From an uncultured Phocaeicola sp. (GTDB lineage Bacteria; Bacteroidota; Bacteroidia; Bacteroidales; Bacteroidaceae), in contig CALUKX010000007.1 of assembly GCA_944321335.1 (NCBI GenBank), positions 1 to 62,785 of the forward strand: 62,785 bases of DNA, in the 5' to 3' direction. The notes below the pieces were generated by a model. It was given only the letters and a program-made list of their open reading frames with translations, did not search any database and had not been told where the DNA came from. Shown piece by piece: positions 41,727 to 51,092 of the stretch. The position numbers and the translations under genes are program-made. Every line of letters starts with the position of its first letter. Positions within the stretch are counted from its first letter, which is position 1.

Positions 41727-43277
41727 TTATACAGAACCTACTTTTTTCATACGAAGTTCATAAAGGTCGCTACGGCGGTCGCGCAAGTTACGGACACTTC
41801 CGTAAGTATGAAGCTCGTTCAGCAAATCCAGATCGACATCCGAAACAAGAATCATTTCTGTATTCGGTGTGGCTTCGGCACGTTTACCATCAGTCGGGAA
41901 AGCGAAATCACACGGAGTAAATACACCGGATTGGGCATATTGTATATCCATATTGTGTACACGAGGCAAGTTGCCTACACAACCGGCAATCACTACAAAA
42001 CATTCGTTTTCTATCGCACGGGCCTGTGCGCAGACACGTACACGGGAATAACCGTTTTGGGTATCGGTAAGGAAGGGTACAAACAGAATCTGCATACCCT
42101 GATCGGCCATCAGACGGGAAAGTTCCGGGAACTCGACATCGTAACAGATCAGCACACCGATCTTGGCACAATCGGTTTCAAAGGTCTGAACCATCTTACC
42201 GCCACTCAAGCCCCAACTCTTTATTTCATCGGGAGTTACATGCACCTTTTCATACATCTCGTATGTACCGTCGCGACGGCAAAGGAATCCTACGTTATAC
42301 AATGCACCGTCTTCCTTCACATAAGGCATACTACCGGTAATGATATTGATGTTATAGCTGATGGCCAGATTAATGAAACGGGTCCGGATATCGTCTGTAT
42401 ATTTTGCCAAGCCACGGATTGATTGCGCCTCACCCATGTCGTTGAATTTCGCCATCAGCGGAGCATTGAAATATTCGGGGAACAGCACGAAATCGCTCTT
42501 GTATCCCGAAACCGCATCAATGAAGAACTCTACCTGTTCGAATACATCGTCCAAGGTTTTGTACGGACGCATCTGCCACTGGACCAATCCTACACGTACG
42601 GTAGTCTTCTTATCGACATACGAATCTGTAGGCGGCTGATAATAGATATTATCCCACTGCAGCAAGGTAGCGCAATGCTTTGATTCCTCATCGTTCGGCA
42701 GATAGTTGCGCATCACACGACGCACGTGGAAATCATTCGACAACTGGAATGTAAGCACGGGGTCGTAAATCTCACGTGAGCGGACCTTATCGATGTATTC
42801 CTTCGGACGCATGGTATCTGCATACTTATGATAGTTCGGTATACGTCCGCCGAACATGATGGCCTTCAGATTCAATTTTTCACAAAGCTCCTTGCGGTAT
42901 TCATACATACGTCGTGCCAGGCGCAATCCACGATAATCGGGATGGATAAACACCTCAATACCATAAAGGATATTACCTTTGGGGTTATGCGTATTGAAAG
43001 TCTCGTTACCGGTAACCTTGGCATAAGTATGGTCACCTTTTACCATGTTGTAATCGACAATGATAGACAGGGCACAGCCCACAATCTTCCCATCGACAAC
43101 AGTTACGATTTGACCTTCAGGGAAAATCTTGATCAGTTTCTTAATCTGTTCTTTTGTCCAAAACACATCCTTATCTGCATATACACGGGTAAACGACTGC
43201 GACAACTGCGCATAATCGTCCATCTGCAAATTTCGGATCTCAACCTTATTAATCTGATGTATCGGTTCCATAAACAA
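41727..43277 (-). CDS. GNAT acetyltransferase-nitrilase (carbon-nitrogen hydrolase) fusion protein
   Basis: The 516-aa protein joins an N-terminal GNAT domain (about residues 1-200: VEIRNLQMDDYAQLSQ, VFIHPDYRGLRLARRMYEYRKELCEKL) to a C-terminal nitrilase-superfamily amidase domain (about 225-510). The Glu-Lys-Cys triad is visible in order in DFVLFPEYFN, MYEKVHVTPDE and IGVLICYDVEFPELSR. The substrate of either half is not known; the fusion implies the two reactions act on the same compound or in sequence. No signal peptide. It is divergent from the symporter gene, with a -7 box (TACTTTTG, 43312-43305) upstream and a bidirectional terminator downstream. Confidence 0.92.
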   Translation of the reverse strand: MFMEPIHQINKVEIRNLQMDDYAQLSQSFTRVYADKDVFWTKEQIKKLIKIFPEGQIVTVVDGKIVGCALSIIVDYNMVKGDHTYAKVTGNETFNTHNPKGNILYGIEVFIHPDYRGLRLARRMYEYRKELCEKLNLKAIMFGGRIPNYHKYADTMRPKEYIDKVRSREIYDPVLTFQLSNDFHVRRVMRNYLPNDEESKHCATLLQWDNIYYQPPTDSYVDKKTTVRVGLVQWQMRPYKTLDDVFEQVEFFIDAVSGYKSDFVLFPEYFNAPLMAKFNDMGEAQSIRGLAKYTDDIRTRFINLAISYNINIITGSMPYVKEDGALYNVGFLCRRDGTYEMYEKVHVTPDEIKSWGLSGGKMVQTFETDCAKIGVLICYDVEFPELSRLMADQGMQILFVPFLTDTQNGYSRVRVCAQARAIENECFVVIAGCVGNLPRVHNMDIQYAQSGVFTPCDFAFPTDGKRAEATPNTEMILVSDVDLDLLNELHTYGSVRNLRDRRSDLYELRMKKVGSV

Positions 43278-43304
43278 CTTTTTACTAAAAATATTCTAAC
43301 GCCC

Positions 43305-43312
43305 CAAAAGTA
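43305..43312 (-). promoter_or_regulatory. -7 box for the GNAT-nitrilase gene
   Basis: CAAAAGTA reads TACTTTTG on the minus strand, a match to TAnnTTTG, 28 nt upstream of the start. Confidence 0.4.
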
Positions 43313-43385
43313 CAAATTATTCCACTTAGGGTGTATCAAAAAAATCGCATAAAAAATAAAGAAATAGGTAATGAATAATAACCTG

Positions 43386-43417
43386 TTTGGTACTTGGGGC
43401 TATTTTCCGTAAATTTG
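43386..43417 (+). promoter_or_regulatory. Promoter of the dicarboxylate/amino acid symporter gene
   Basis: TTTG (43386-43389), a 20-nt spacer and TAAATTTG (43410-43417) give a full Bacteroidetes promoter. Transcription would start near 43424, which rules out the in-frame TTG at 43394 and supports ATG 43445. Confidence 0.65.
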
Positions 43418-43444
43418 CAATCTGAATATTCATTTTCTGTCTAC

Positions 43445-44626
43445 ATGAAACGAATCAAGATAGGGCTGCTGCCCCGAATCGTCATTGCCATCATACTTGG
43501 TGTGGGTGCCGGAATTATTTCACCGGCCTTACCGGTACGTATCTTTGTTACATTCAACGGGGTATTCAGCCAGTTCCTAGGCTTTATCATTCCCCTGATC
43601 ATTGTCGGTCTGGTTACCCCGGCCATTGCCAATATCGGTAAAGGAGCGGGAAAGATGCTTGTCGCTACCGCCCTGCTGGCATACGGAGCTACATTATTTT
43701 CAGGTTTCCTTTCGTTCGGAGTCGGCGAAACCGTGTTCCCCCACCTCATCGACCGCAGTATCCCACTTTCGGATATCAGCGAAGCCAAAGGTGTGGAACC
43801 GTTCTTTACCGTACCCATCCCGGAACCGTTGAATATCATGACGGCTCTGGTGCTTGCCTTTACTGTGGGACTGGGCATCGCACATCTGAAGACCGATTAT
43901 CTGAAGAACGTATGCAATGACTTCCAGGCAATTATCGTCAAGACGATACAGAAAGTCATCCTTCCGCTGCTGCCGATCTACATTTTCGGCATTTTTTTCA
44001 ACATGACCCATTCGGGACAGGTGTTCCATGTGTTATTGGTCTTCATCAAGATTATCGGTGTCATCTTTGTGATGCACATCTTCCTGCTCATTTTGCAATA
44101 CTGCATTGCCGCCTTGTTTGTCCGCAAGAATCCTTTCCGTCTGCTGGGAAGAATGATGCCTGCCTATTTCACCGCATTAGGCACACAATCATCGGCCGCC
44201 ACCATTCCCGTCACCTTGAAACAGACGGTCAAGAACGGTGTGAACGAAGAGATTGCCGGATTTGTGATACCGCTGTGTGCAACCATCCATCTTTCGGGAA
44301 GCACGATGAAAATCGTAGCCTGCGCCCTCGCCTTGATGATGCTCCAAGGCATTCCCTATGACTACCAGACAATGGCAGGATTCATCTTCATGCTGGGTAT
44401 CACTATGGTAGCCGCTCCCGGTGTTCCCAGCGGAGCCATCATGGCAGCCTTGGGAATCCTGGCATCAATGCTCGGTTTCGATGAAAATACCCAAGCACTG
44501 ATGATCGCCCTTTATATTGCAATGGACAGTTTCGGAACTGCCTGCAACGTTACAGGCGACGGAGCCTTGGCCCTTATGATCGACAAATGGTTCGGCCATC
44601 GGATAAAGAAAAATGATATCGGATAA
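43445..44626 (+). CDS. Dicarboxylate/amino acid:cation symporter (DAACS family)
   Basis: A 393-aa inner-membrane transporter of the glutamate/dicarboxylate symporter family. Signatures are the N-terminal IVIAIILGVGAGIISPALPVRIFVTFNGVFSQFLGFIIPLIIVGLV, the serine-rich loop ALGTQSSAATIPVTLKQ, the hairpin GVPSGAIMAALGILASMLGF, and the substrate and ion site MDSFGTACNVTGDGALALMIDKW. It should import a dicarboxylate or acidic/neutral amino acid with sodium or protons. The exact substrate is not readable. It has its own full promoter and a shared downstream terminator, so it is a single-gene unit. Confidence 0.92.
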   Translation: MKRIKIGLLPRIVIAIILGVGAGIISPALPVRIFVTFNGVFSQFLGFIIPLIIVGLVTPAIANIGKGAGKMLVATALLAYGATLFSGFLSFGVGETVFPHLIDRSIPLSDISEAKGVEPFFTVPIPEPLNIMTALVLAFTVGLGIAHLKTDYLKNVCNDFQAIIVKTIQKVILPLLPIYIFGIFFNMTHSGQVFHVLLVFIKIIGVIFVMHIFLLILQYCIAALFVRKNPFRLLGRMMPAYFTALGTQSSAATIPVTLKQTVKNGVNEEIAGFVIPLCATIHLSGSTMKIVACALALMMLQGIPYDYQTMAGFIFMLGITMVAAPGVPSGAIMAALGILASMLGFDENTQALMIALYIAMDSFGTACNVTGDGALALMIDKWFGHRIKKNDIG

Positions 44627-44656
44627 AATTGAGTCGTTACCAAAACCAATTGAAAT

Positions 44657-44715
44657 AAAAAAGCCTTCATTACCGATGCGCCATACAATCAGCATCTGGT
44701 AATAAAGGCTTTTCT
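44657..44715. terminator. Bidirectional terminator between the symporter and ABC ATPase genes
   Basis: AAAGCCTT, ATTACC and ATGC on the left pair with GCAT, GGTAAT and AAGGCTTT on the right, with A-rich and T-rich ends for both strands. Confidence 0.8.
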
Positions 44716-44732
44716 TATGATCAATCCGAATA

Positions 44733-46181
44733 TCAATTCCGTTTCAGATACAAGGAATCGGTTATCGTATCGGGAAGTTCGTTCTGATAATGAGTTACCA
44801 TAATCATGGTCTTGTCCTTGCGATGACAGAAGGCCTCGATAATGTCTTTGACCAGACGGCGGTTACGCATATCCAATCCATGCAAAGGTTCGTCGAGAAT
44901 TAAAAGTTCCGGATCCTTGACAAAAGCACGGGCCAACAAGACCATACGTTGTTCACCGCTCGAAAGCTGCAGGAAGCTCCGGTCCTTCAGGTCGGCAATG
45001 CCGAAAATATCCATCCACCATTCGCAGATGGCCACATCTCCTTCCTGTTTCTTACGATAAAGTCCGATGGAATCATGCAATCCGCTGGCAACGATATCAA
45101 TGGCCGGCAGGTTTTTCAGATAAGCACGATGCATTTCCGGACTTACATATCCGATGTGTTTCTTGATTTCCCAAATGCTCTCGCCGCTACCACGTTTGCG
45201 ACCGAACAAGGAAATATCGCAGGCATAACTCTGTGGGTTGTCGGCACATACCAAACTCAACAATGTCGACTTACCGGCTCCGTTATCTCCGCTAAGCGCC
45301 CATTTCTCTCCACACTTTACGGTCCAGTCGAGCTCTTTCAATATCGTACGTTCGCCATAACGGATACTCACTTTATTCAAGTCGACAACATGTTCGGTAT
45401 GATACAGGTTGTCCGCATACGGCAGATCAAGGATACGTCGGCGTTTCTCTTCCGAAAGCACATGAGCCGGAACCTTCTCCTGTTGTGCCAGATACTCCTC
45501 TTTGGTAATCTTTGCCCCACAATGGCGGTCGTATACCGGAATGACATGGGTGATGAATACAGGAATATCATCTGTCTTCGAAAGAACCAGTATCACCTGC
45601 AGGTTAGTCAGCTTGGTCAATTCCCCCAACAACTTATGCAGGAGATCGCGCGTCTTGGCATCCAAACCGATAAACGGATTATCCATAATCAGCACACGAG
45701 GGTTGGTAAGCAACGTTTTGGTAAGCTGGAATTTACGCAATTCACCGCTTGACAACAGGATGATATGCTTATCGAGCATAGCCTCGATACCGAACAAATC
45801 GTACAACGCCCGTTTCAGTTCCTCGTTCCTACACTCAGGAAGCAGATCACGAACAATCGGAGTTTCATCCAGATCGTGCGAATTCCAACGCTGCTGATAA
45901 TAATACGAGCCGTCGGAATCCCCATACGAGTCACGGAATGTAATGTATTTGATATTATCACATACCATCTTCGATTCCGAAGGAGTGAAATCGTATTTCA
46001 CTTCGTTCATCAGCAACGGATAACGTCCGATAATGGTATCGACCAGCAAACTCTTGCCGGCTCCGTTGTTTCCTACAATGGCTACATGCTCATCGGCCGC
46101 AATCTGCAGGTTGATGGGCTCTTTCATTCGATAAAGTGGATGACGGGTAACGCCATCCACTATAGAAATGATATTCTGCAT
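44733..46181 (-). CDS. Tandem ABC ATPase (ModF/YlmA-like)
   Basis: The 482-aa soluble protein contains two ABC ATPase domains. The first has Walker A GNNGAGKSLL and signature LSSGELRKFQL; the second has Walker A GDNGAGKSTLLSL, signature LSSGEQRMVLLARAF and Walker B ELLILDEPLHGLD. No membrane subunit is encoded nearby, so it resembles the ModF-type duplicated ATPases, whose role is poorly known, more than a complete transporter. The gene is 34 bp after pulA at the end of the DUF4286-ruvC-pulA transcript. A bidirectional terminator follows. Confidence 0.87.
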   Translation of the reverse strand: MQNIISIVDGVTRHPLYRMKEPINLQIAADEHVAIVGNNGAGKSLLVDTIIGRYPLLMNEVKYDFTPSESKMVCDNIKYITFRDSYGDSDGSYYYQQRWNSHDLDETPIVRDLLPECRNEELKRALYDLFGIEAMLDKHIILLSSGELRKFQLTKTLLTNPRVLIMDNPFIGLDAKTRDLLHKLLGELTKLTNLQVILVLSKTDDIPVFITHVIPVYDRHCGAKITKEEYLAQQEKVPAHVLSEEKRRRILDLPYADNLYHTEHVVDLNKVSIRYGERTILKELDWTVKCGEKWALSGDNGAGKSTLLSLVCADNPQSYACDISLFGRKRGSGESIWEIKKHIGYVSPEMHRAYLKNLPAIDIVASGLHDSIGLYRKKQEGDVAICEWWMDIFGIADLKDRSFLQLSSGEQRMVLLARAFVKDPELLILDEPLHGLDMRNRRLVKDIIEAFCHRKDKTMIMVTHYQNELPDTITDSLYLKRN

Positions 46182-46215
46182 AGTTATCTAATTCAGTTGT
46201 TTCTTTATCTCTTTT

Positions 46216-48216
46216 TCATTGATGGACAATCATGGCCGAGCGCGGAGACACCGTCAGTTGGTTGCCCATAACCACACCCAATCCCATGACCAAATCGATC
46301 TTTCCGTCGCGACAAGCAATCCAATACTTACCTTCGGGTACATCCACCTTGACCGGTTCGGTACGTGCATTGAGAACCACAATCGTATTCACCCAACTAT
46401 CGCCGCAAGGATTCCCTTTCAAACGGAATGCCACGACATTCGATGCAGGCACATCGATAAACTCCAGGTGCTTACTGATCAGTTCTGCATTACCCATACG
46501 GAATGCAGGATGAGCCTTACGCATCGCTATCAATCCTTTCACGTAATCGAATACCTCCTTATACTGAGTCTTGTAGCGCCAATCGATTGCATTGATGGAA
46601 TCGGAGCTGTTGTATGAATTATGCACTCCTTTCTTGTCACGCAATATTTCATCACCGGCATAGATAAACGGTACACCTTGAGATGTAAACACCGCTGTTT
46701 CCGCCAGTTTCTGCAAAGCCATCAACTCTTGCACCGAAGCTCCCGGCAATGTCGTTTTCAGACGGTCTACCAGACACAAGTCGTCGTGGCAGCTTACATA
46801 ACTGATAAACTGGTTAGGCGATTCCGCCCATATTTTCGGCACCTTGTGCTTCGGACTGTTATTGATCTGCGGATGCATGACGCCTCCGACCAAACCGAAC
46901 TTGATTCCGGCTTCATGTCCAGGACGTCCGATGACGAATGCCCCTCTCGCATCGTTTCCGAAAGGACCTCGTAAGCTATCGCGGAATTCATCGCTGAAAG
47001 CTGCCACACCCGGCATCTTGTACGTATTGTTCTTCATGGCCAGTTTCTCTTCCGGCAATTGAGGAGCACCGGCAGCCCAACCTTCACCATACATATAGAT
47101 GGTCGGATCAATCTTATCCAATGCCTGACGGATGGCATTCATCGTTTCGATATCGTGAATACCCATCAAGTCGAAACGGAAACCGTCGATATGATATTCC
47201 TTGGCCCAATAGCAGACCGATTCGATCATGAACTTGCGCATCATCGGGCGTTCGCTCGCCGTTTCATTGCCACAGGCAGAAGCGTTTGCAAACTTTCCCT
47301 CCTTATCGTGCCGATAGAAATAGCCCGGCACGGTACGTTCGAAGTTACTTCCTTCGGTTACGGCGGTATGATTATAGACTACATCCATAATCACCCGGAT
47401 GCCTGCCTTGTGCAAAGCCATCACCATCTGTTTGAATTCACGGATACGTACATCAGGCTTGTATGGATCGGTCGAATACGAACCTTCGGGAACATTGTAG
47501 TTTTTCGGATCGTAACCCCAATTGTATTGAGGCTTGTCGAGTTTCGTTTCGTCTACCGATGAGAAATCGAACGAAGGCAACAAATGAACATGTGTCACTC
47601 CCAATTCCTTCAGATGATCGATACCGGTCTTTTCTCCCAAAAATGTGGTGGTACTATCTTCTGTCAGAGCCAGGAACTTACCCCGATGCTTGATACCCGA
47701 AATCGTATCGATCGAGAAATCACGGTGATGCATTTCATAAATGATAATATCGGAAAAGCTCTTCAACGGCGGTCGTTTGTCAGCCTCCCAACCTACCGGA
47801 TCAGTGCTCTTCAAATCGATAATGGCAGCGCGGTCGCCGTTCACACCGACAGCCTTTGCCATAACTCCCGGAGTATCCCCCTGCCATATATCATCAATCT
47901 TAATGTTGAACGTATAGAACTTTCCTTTCAGATCGCCTTTCTCTTCAACCTTCCACATGCCGTCCTTATCAGGAGTCATGGTAAGCATCTTGTAAGCGGA
48001 ACCACCCTCTCCTTGCTCGTAAAGCAACACACGAACTTCCTGTGCGGTAGGTGCCCACAAAGAAAAGACGGTGGAAGCGGGATTATACACCATCTCCTCC
48101 CACTTGTCCTGGTAAACGGGGTAATCACTGAATGAACCGTACGACTTCTGCTGAGCAGAACTGCATCCTAATGTCAACGCAAAAGCAGACATAATGAAAA
48201 TGTGTTTTACATTCAT
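46216..48216 (-). CDS. pulA: Type I pullulanase (GH13), lipoprotein
   Basis: The 666-aa lipoprotein (lipobox TLGC, then SSAQQKSY) debranches alpha-1,6 linkages in pullulan, starch or glycogen fragments. An N-terminal CBM48-like domain (YNPASTVFSLWAPTAQEVRVLLYEQG) is followed by the GH13 catalytic barrel: the type I marker YNWGYDPKNYNVPEGSYS, VIMDVVYNHT, DGFRFDLMGIHD (nucleophile Asp), MYGEGW (acid/base Glu) and SYVSCHDD. The residues after the cysteine lack the acidic export signal, so it probably faces the periplasm. It begins 8 bp after ruvC and is followed by an ABC ATPase gene. Confidence 0.93.
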   Translation of the reverse strand: MNVKHIFIMSAFALTLGCSSAQQKSYGSFSDYPVYQDKWEEMVYNPASTVFSLWAPTAQEVRVLLYEQGEGGSAYKMLTMTPDKDGMWKVEEKGDLKGKFYTFNIKIDDIWQGDTPGVMAKAVGVNGDRAAIIDLKSTDPVGWEADKRPPLKSFSDIIIYEMHHRDFSIDTISGIKHRGKFLALTEDSTTTFLGEKTGIDHLKELGVTHVHLLPSFDFSSVDETKLDKPQYNWGYDPKNYNVPEGSYSTDPYKPDVRIREFKQMVMALHKAGIRVIMDVVYNHTAVTEGSNFERTVPGYFYRHDKEGKFANASACGNETASERPMMRKFMIESVCYWAKEYHIDGFRFDLMGIHDIETMNAIRQALDKIDPTIYMYGEGWAAGAPQLPEEKLAMKNNTYKMPGVAAFSDEFRDSLRGPFGNDARGAFVIGRPGHEAGIKFGLVGGVMHPQINNSPKHKVPKIWAESPNQFISYVSCHDDLCLVDRLKTTLPGASVQELMALQKLAETAVFTSQGVPFIYAGDEILRDKKGVHNSYNSSDSINAIDWRYKTQYKEVFDYVKGLIAMRKAHPAFRMGNAELISKHLEFIDVPASNVVAFRLKGNPCGDSWVNTIVVLNARTEPVKVDVPEGKYWIACRDGKIDLVMGLGVVMGNQLTVSPRSAMIVHQ

Positions 48217-48224
48217 AGTAACAA

Positions 48225-48794
48225 TTATTTTTTAACTTTATCAGGATTTTTGGCAATGTAATCCTTCCAGCTTGAGTAGGCTTTCGGCAGATCAGGCTTT
48301 CCCATCTGGAGAAAATGACAATAGGCCGCTCCCAACGCATCAGTAGCATCCATGAAAGGTCCCATTTCCGATTCGGGAATATGCAGCATACGCTTCAGCA
48401 TATCGGCCACCTGTTCCTTGCTGGCTTGTCCGTTGCCCGTAATGGCCATCTTTATTTTCAATGGTGCATATTCAGTTACCGGAATATCGCGGCACAAGGC
48501 AGCCACAATGGCGACCCCTTGCGCACGACCCAATTTCAGCATGGACTGCACGTTCTTTCCGAAGAAAGGAGCCTCAATAGCCAACTCATCGGGCAGGTAC
48601 GAATTGATGATTCCTTGTACCCTTTCATAGATATGTCGCAGTTTCAAATATGAATCGGAGCACTTCCGCAAGTCGATTACCCCTAGCGTCACTACTTGCG
48701 GCTTCACACCGGTCACCTTCAAAACCCCGTAACCCATGATATTCGTTCCCGGGTCGATACCTAGTATTATCTTCTCTTTGACAGGCTGTATCAC
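48225..48794 (-). CDS. ruvC: Holliday junction endonuclease RuvC
   Basis: The 189-aa protein resolves Holliday junctions formed in homologous recombination, working with RuvAB. The RNase H-like core shows the acidic residues in order: [42 protein letters not shown] and the C-terminal [17 protein letters not shown]. The length is normal. Its start overlaps the DUF4286 stop by 4 bp (ATGA), so translation is coupled, and pulA follows after 8 bp. Confidence 0.95.
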   Translation of the reverse strand: MIQPVKEKIILGIDPGTNIMGYGVLKVTGVKPQVVTLGVIDLRKCSDSYLKLRHIYERVQGIINSYLPDELAIEAPFFGKNVQSMLKLGRAQGVAIVAALCRDIPVTEYAPLKIKMAITGNGQASKEQVADMLKRMLHIPESEMGPFMDATDALGAAYCHFLQMGKPDLPKAYSSWKDYIAKNPDKVKK

Positions 48795-49096
48795 TTGATC
48801 ACCTCCATCAAGGTAGGAAACCCGATTACCTTGTCTTTAAATATCTTCATCATTTCTTCGTTGAGCTTCGCACCGGTTTCTGTATGCCAGTGATGCAAAG
48901 CTGCACTGTCTTCCACTTCCCACTGCAAGGAGAAGCACTCACTGTCCTGTTCTTTGTGGCTCAGGATACGGAGAATACGTGGATTCTTCAAATGTCCGGA
49001 CTTCTCCGCTTCAGGAATGTAACACTCGTTGAGCCAAATCACGAAATTCCGTGCATCACTCATTCCGACGTGGTAAGTTGTATTATAGATCAGCAT
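48791..49096 (-). CDS. DUF4286 family protein
   Basis: A 101-aa cytoplasmic protein with the look of a dimeric alpha/beta-barrel (ferredoxin-like) fold: [34 protein letters not shown], then [30 protein letters not shown]. The function is unknown. It is the first gene of the operon with ruvC, pulA and the ABC ATPase; its stop overlaps the ruvC start by 4 bp. The -7 box TAACTTTG lies 24 nt upstream. Confidence 0.85.
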   Translation of the reverse strand: MLIYNTTYHVGMSDARNFVIWLNECYIPEAEKSGHLKNPRILRILSHKEQDSECFSLQWEVEDSAALHHWHTETGAKLNEEMMKIFKDKVIGFPTLMEVIK

Positions 49097-49119
49097 AAAT
49101 TTATTGGTTTATTTCTATG

Positions 49120-49127
49120 CAAAGTTA
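49120..49127 (-). promoter_or_regulatory. -7 box for the DUF4286-ruvC-pulA-ABC operon
   Basis: CAAAGTTA reads TAACTTTG on the minus strand, 24 nt upstream of the DUF4286 start. Confidence 0.5.
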
Positions 49128-49202
49128 GCAAATATGACATATTATCCACCCATGTCCGGAAAATAATTCCATTTTAAGGTACGAGATTCGGCCAACTTTT
49201 AT

Positions 49203-49210
49203 TACTTTTG
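49203..49210 (+). promoter_or_regulatory. -7 box for the acyl-CoA ligase gene
   Basis: TACTTTTG matches TAnnTTTG, 36 nt upstream of the ATG at 49246 and divergent from the DUF4286 promoter. Confidence 0.45.
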
Positions 49211-49245
49211 CGCACACAAGCGCCATTATTGTGCAAAATCAGACA

Positions 49246-50910
49246 ATGGAAAAACAAGACAGTTTAATACAACTCATAGAAAACAGCATTCAGAAAAACT
49301 GGGATCTGGATGCAATGACCGACTACAAAGGTGCTACTCTCCAATATAAGGATGTAGCCCGGAAGATTGAAAAGATGCACATTCTTTTCCAATTCGCAGG
49401 CATCAAAAAGGGGGATAAGATTGCACTTTGCGGCCGTAACAGTGCCAACTGGACAGCTACATTCCTGAGTGTTATTACTTATGGAGCTGTAGCCGTACCT
49501 ATCCTTCACGAATTCAAAGCCGACAATGTTCATAATGTAGTGAACCACTCGGAAGCCCGTATGCTTTTCGTAGGCGACCAGGTTTGGGAAAATTACAACG
49601 AAGCTGCCATGCCTCATCTGGAAGGTATCATCGAACTGAAGAACTTCGATTTGGTGGTTTCACGTTCGGAAAAGCTGACTTACGCTCGTGAGCATTTGAA
49701 CGAAGAGTTCGGAAAGCGTTATCCGTGCCGTTTCCGTGCGGAGAATGTTTCCTACCGACGTGAGGATCCGGAAGAACTGGCTATCATCAATTATACTTCG
49801 GGAACTACCGGCTATTCGAAAGGTGTCATGCTTCCTTACAGAAGTATCGTATCGAACATCCATCATATCCACGACAAGGTGGGATTGCGTGCCGGCGAGA
49901 GCATCGTTTCCATGCTTCCTTTGGGCCATATCTTCGGACTGGTATTCGATTTTCTTTATGGCGTCACCGTGGGCGCACACCTGTGGTTCCTTACCCGTAT
50001 GCCGAGCCCGAAAATCATCGCCGAATCGTTTGCGGTTATCCGTCCAAGAGTTATCGCCTGCGTTCCGTTGATTGTTGAAAAGATATTCAAGAAGAACATT
50101 CTTCCGAAAGTCGACAATAAGTTGGGTAAACTTCTGCTGAACCTCCCGATCATCAGCGACAAGATCAAGGAACAGATACGTCATCAGGCTATGGAAGTGT
50201 TCGGTAGCAATTTCATTGAAATCGTGGTGGGTGGGGCTCCTTTCAATCCCGAAGTGGAGGCTTTCCTGAGAAAGATCAATTTCCCCTACACCATCGCCTA
50301 TGGCATGACCGAAGCGGCTCCGCTTATCTGCCACAGCCGTTGGGATGAAATCAAATATACTTCGTGCGGAAAGACCGTTGCCAATATGGAAACGAAGGTG
50401 CTGTCCCACGATCCTGAAAATGTACCGGGAGAATTGGTCTGCAAGGGTATGAATGTGATGTTGGGTTATTTCAAGAATCCTGAGGCTACAGCACAGGCTA
50501 TTGACAAGGACGGTTGGTTGCATACAGGCGATATGGCTATCAAGGACGCTCAGGGAAACATCTTCATCAAAGGACGCTGCAAGAATATGTTGCTTACCGC
50601 TTCGGGCCAGAATATCTATCCGGAAGAAATTGAAGCCCGTCTGAACAACATGGCATTCGTAAACGAGTCGCTGATCATCCTTTCAGGTTCCAAGCTCATC
50701 GCTTTGGTATATCCCGACAACGAAGAAGCGTTTGCCAAAGGTATGGACAAGAGGCAGTTGGAAGCTGCTATCGAAGCCAACCGCGTGGAACTGAACCAAT
50801 CATTGCCGGCTTATTCGCAGATTGCTCATGTGAAACTATACCCGGAAGAGTTCGAAAAGACTGCAAAGAAAAGTATCAAACGATATTTGTATCAGGATAT
50901 CAAGGAGTAA
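49246..50910 (+). CDS. AMP-binding acyl-CoA ligase (long-chain fatty acid type)
   Basis: The 554-aa enzyme belongs to the adenylate-forming ANL superfamily. It should activate a fatty acid with ATP and join it to CoA (or another acceptor). Motifs: the P-loop-like YTSGTTGYSKGVMLP, MLPLGHIFGL, YGMTEAAPLICHS (motif binding the adenine and acyl group), and GWLHTGDMAIKDAQGNIFIKGRCKNMLLTASGQNIYPEEIEARL linking to the C-terminal domain. The catalytic Lys is in the KTAKKSIKRYLY tail. I chose ATG 49246 over the GTG at 49231, five codons upstream. A perfect 17-bp terminator follows. Confidence 0.92.
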   Translation: MEKQDSLIQLIENSIQKNWDLDAMTDYKGATLQYKDVARKIEKMHILFQFAGIKKGDKIALCGRNSANWTATFLSVITYGAVAVPILHEFKADNVHNVVNHSEARMLFVGDQVWENYNEAAMPHLEGIIELKNFDLVVSRSEKLTYAREHLNEEFGKRYPCRFRAENVSYRREDPEELAIINYTSGTTGYSKGVMLPYRSIVSNIHHIHDKVGLRAGESIVSMLPLGHIFGLVFDFLYGVTVGAHLWFLTRMPSPKIIAESFAVIRPRVIACVPLIVEKIFKKNILPKVDNKLGKLLLNLPIISDKIKEQIRHQAMEVFGSNFIEIVVGGAPFNPEVEAFLRKINFPYTIAYGMTEAAPLICHSRWDEIKYTSCGKTVANMETKVLSHDPENVPGELVCKGMNVMLGYFKNPEATAQAIDKDGWLHTGDMAIKDAQGNIFIKGRCKNMLLTASGQNIYPEEIEARLNNMAFVNESLIILSGSKLIALVYPDNEEAFAKGMDKRQLEAAIEANRVELNQSLPAYSQIAHVKLYPEEFEKTAKKSIKRYLYQDIKE

Positions 50911-50932
50911 TTCCATCTCTCCTTCATCCTTC

Positions 50933-50985
50933 AATCGTCCCTTATCCGTGCAACCTACAATTACGGATAAGGGACGATTTCTTTT
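50933..50985 (+). terminator. Terminator after the acyl-CoA ligase gene
   Basis: A perfect 17-bp stem (50933-50949 with 50963-50979; core CGTCCCTTATCCGT / ACGGATAAGGGACG) with a 13-nt loop, followed by TCTTTTT. Confidence 0.9.
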
Positions 50986-51055
50986 TCCAGGCCAACCGAC
51001 AGAAAGAATGTATGGGATTCATCCGATTTTTCTCCGATAAGCCAACATTTTTCTA

Positions 51056-51063
51056 TATCTTTG
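51056..51063 (+). promoter_or_regulatory. -7 box for the addA-addB-like operon
   Basis: TATCTTTG matches TAnnTTTG, 30 nt upstream of the ATG at 51093. No TTTG at -33. Confidence 0.45.
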
Positions 51064-51092
51064 TTTTCCGACCTAAAACGGAATAATACAAT

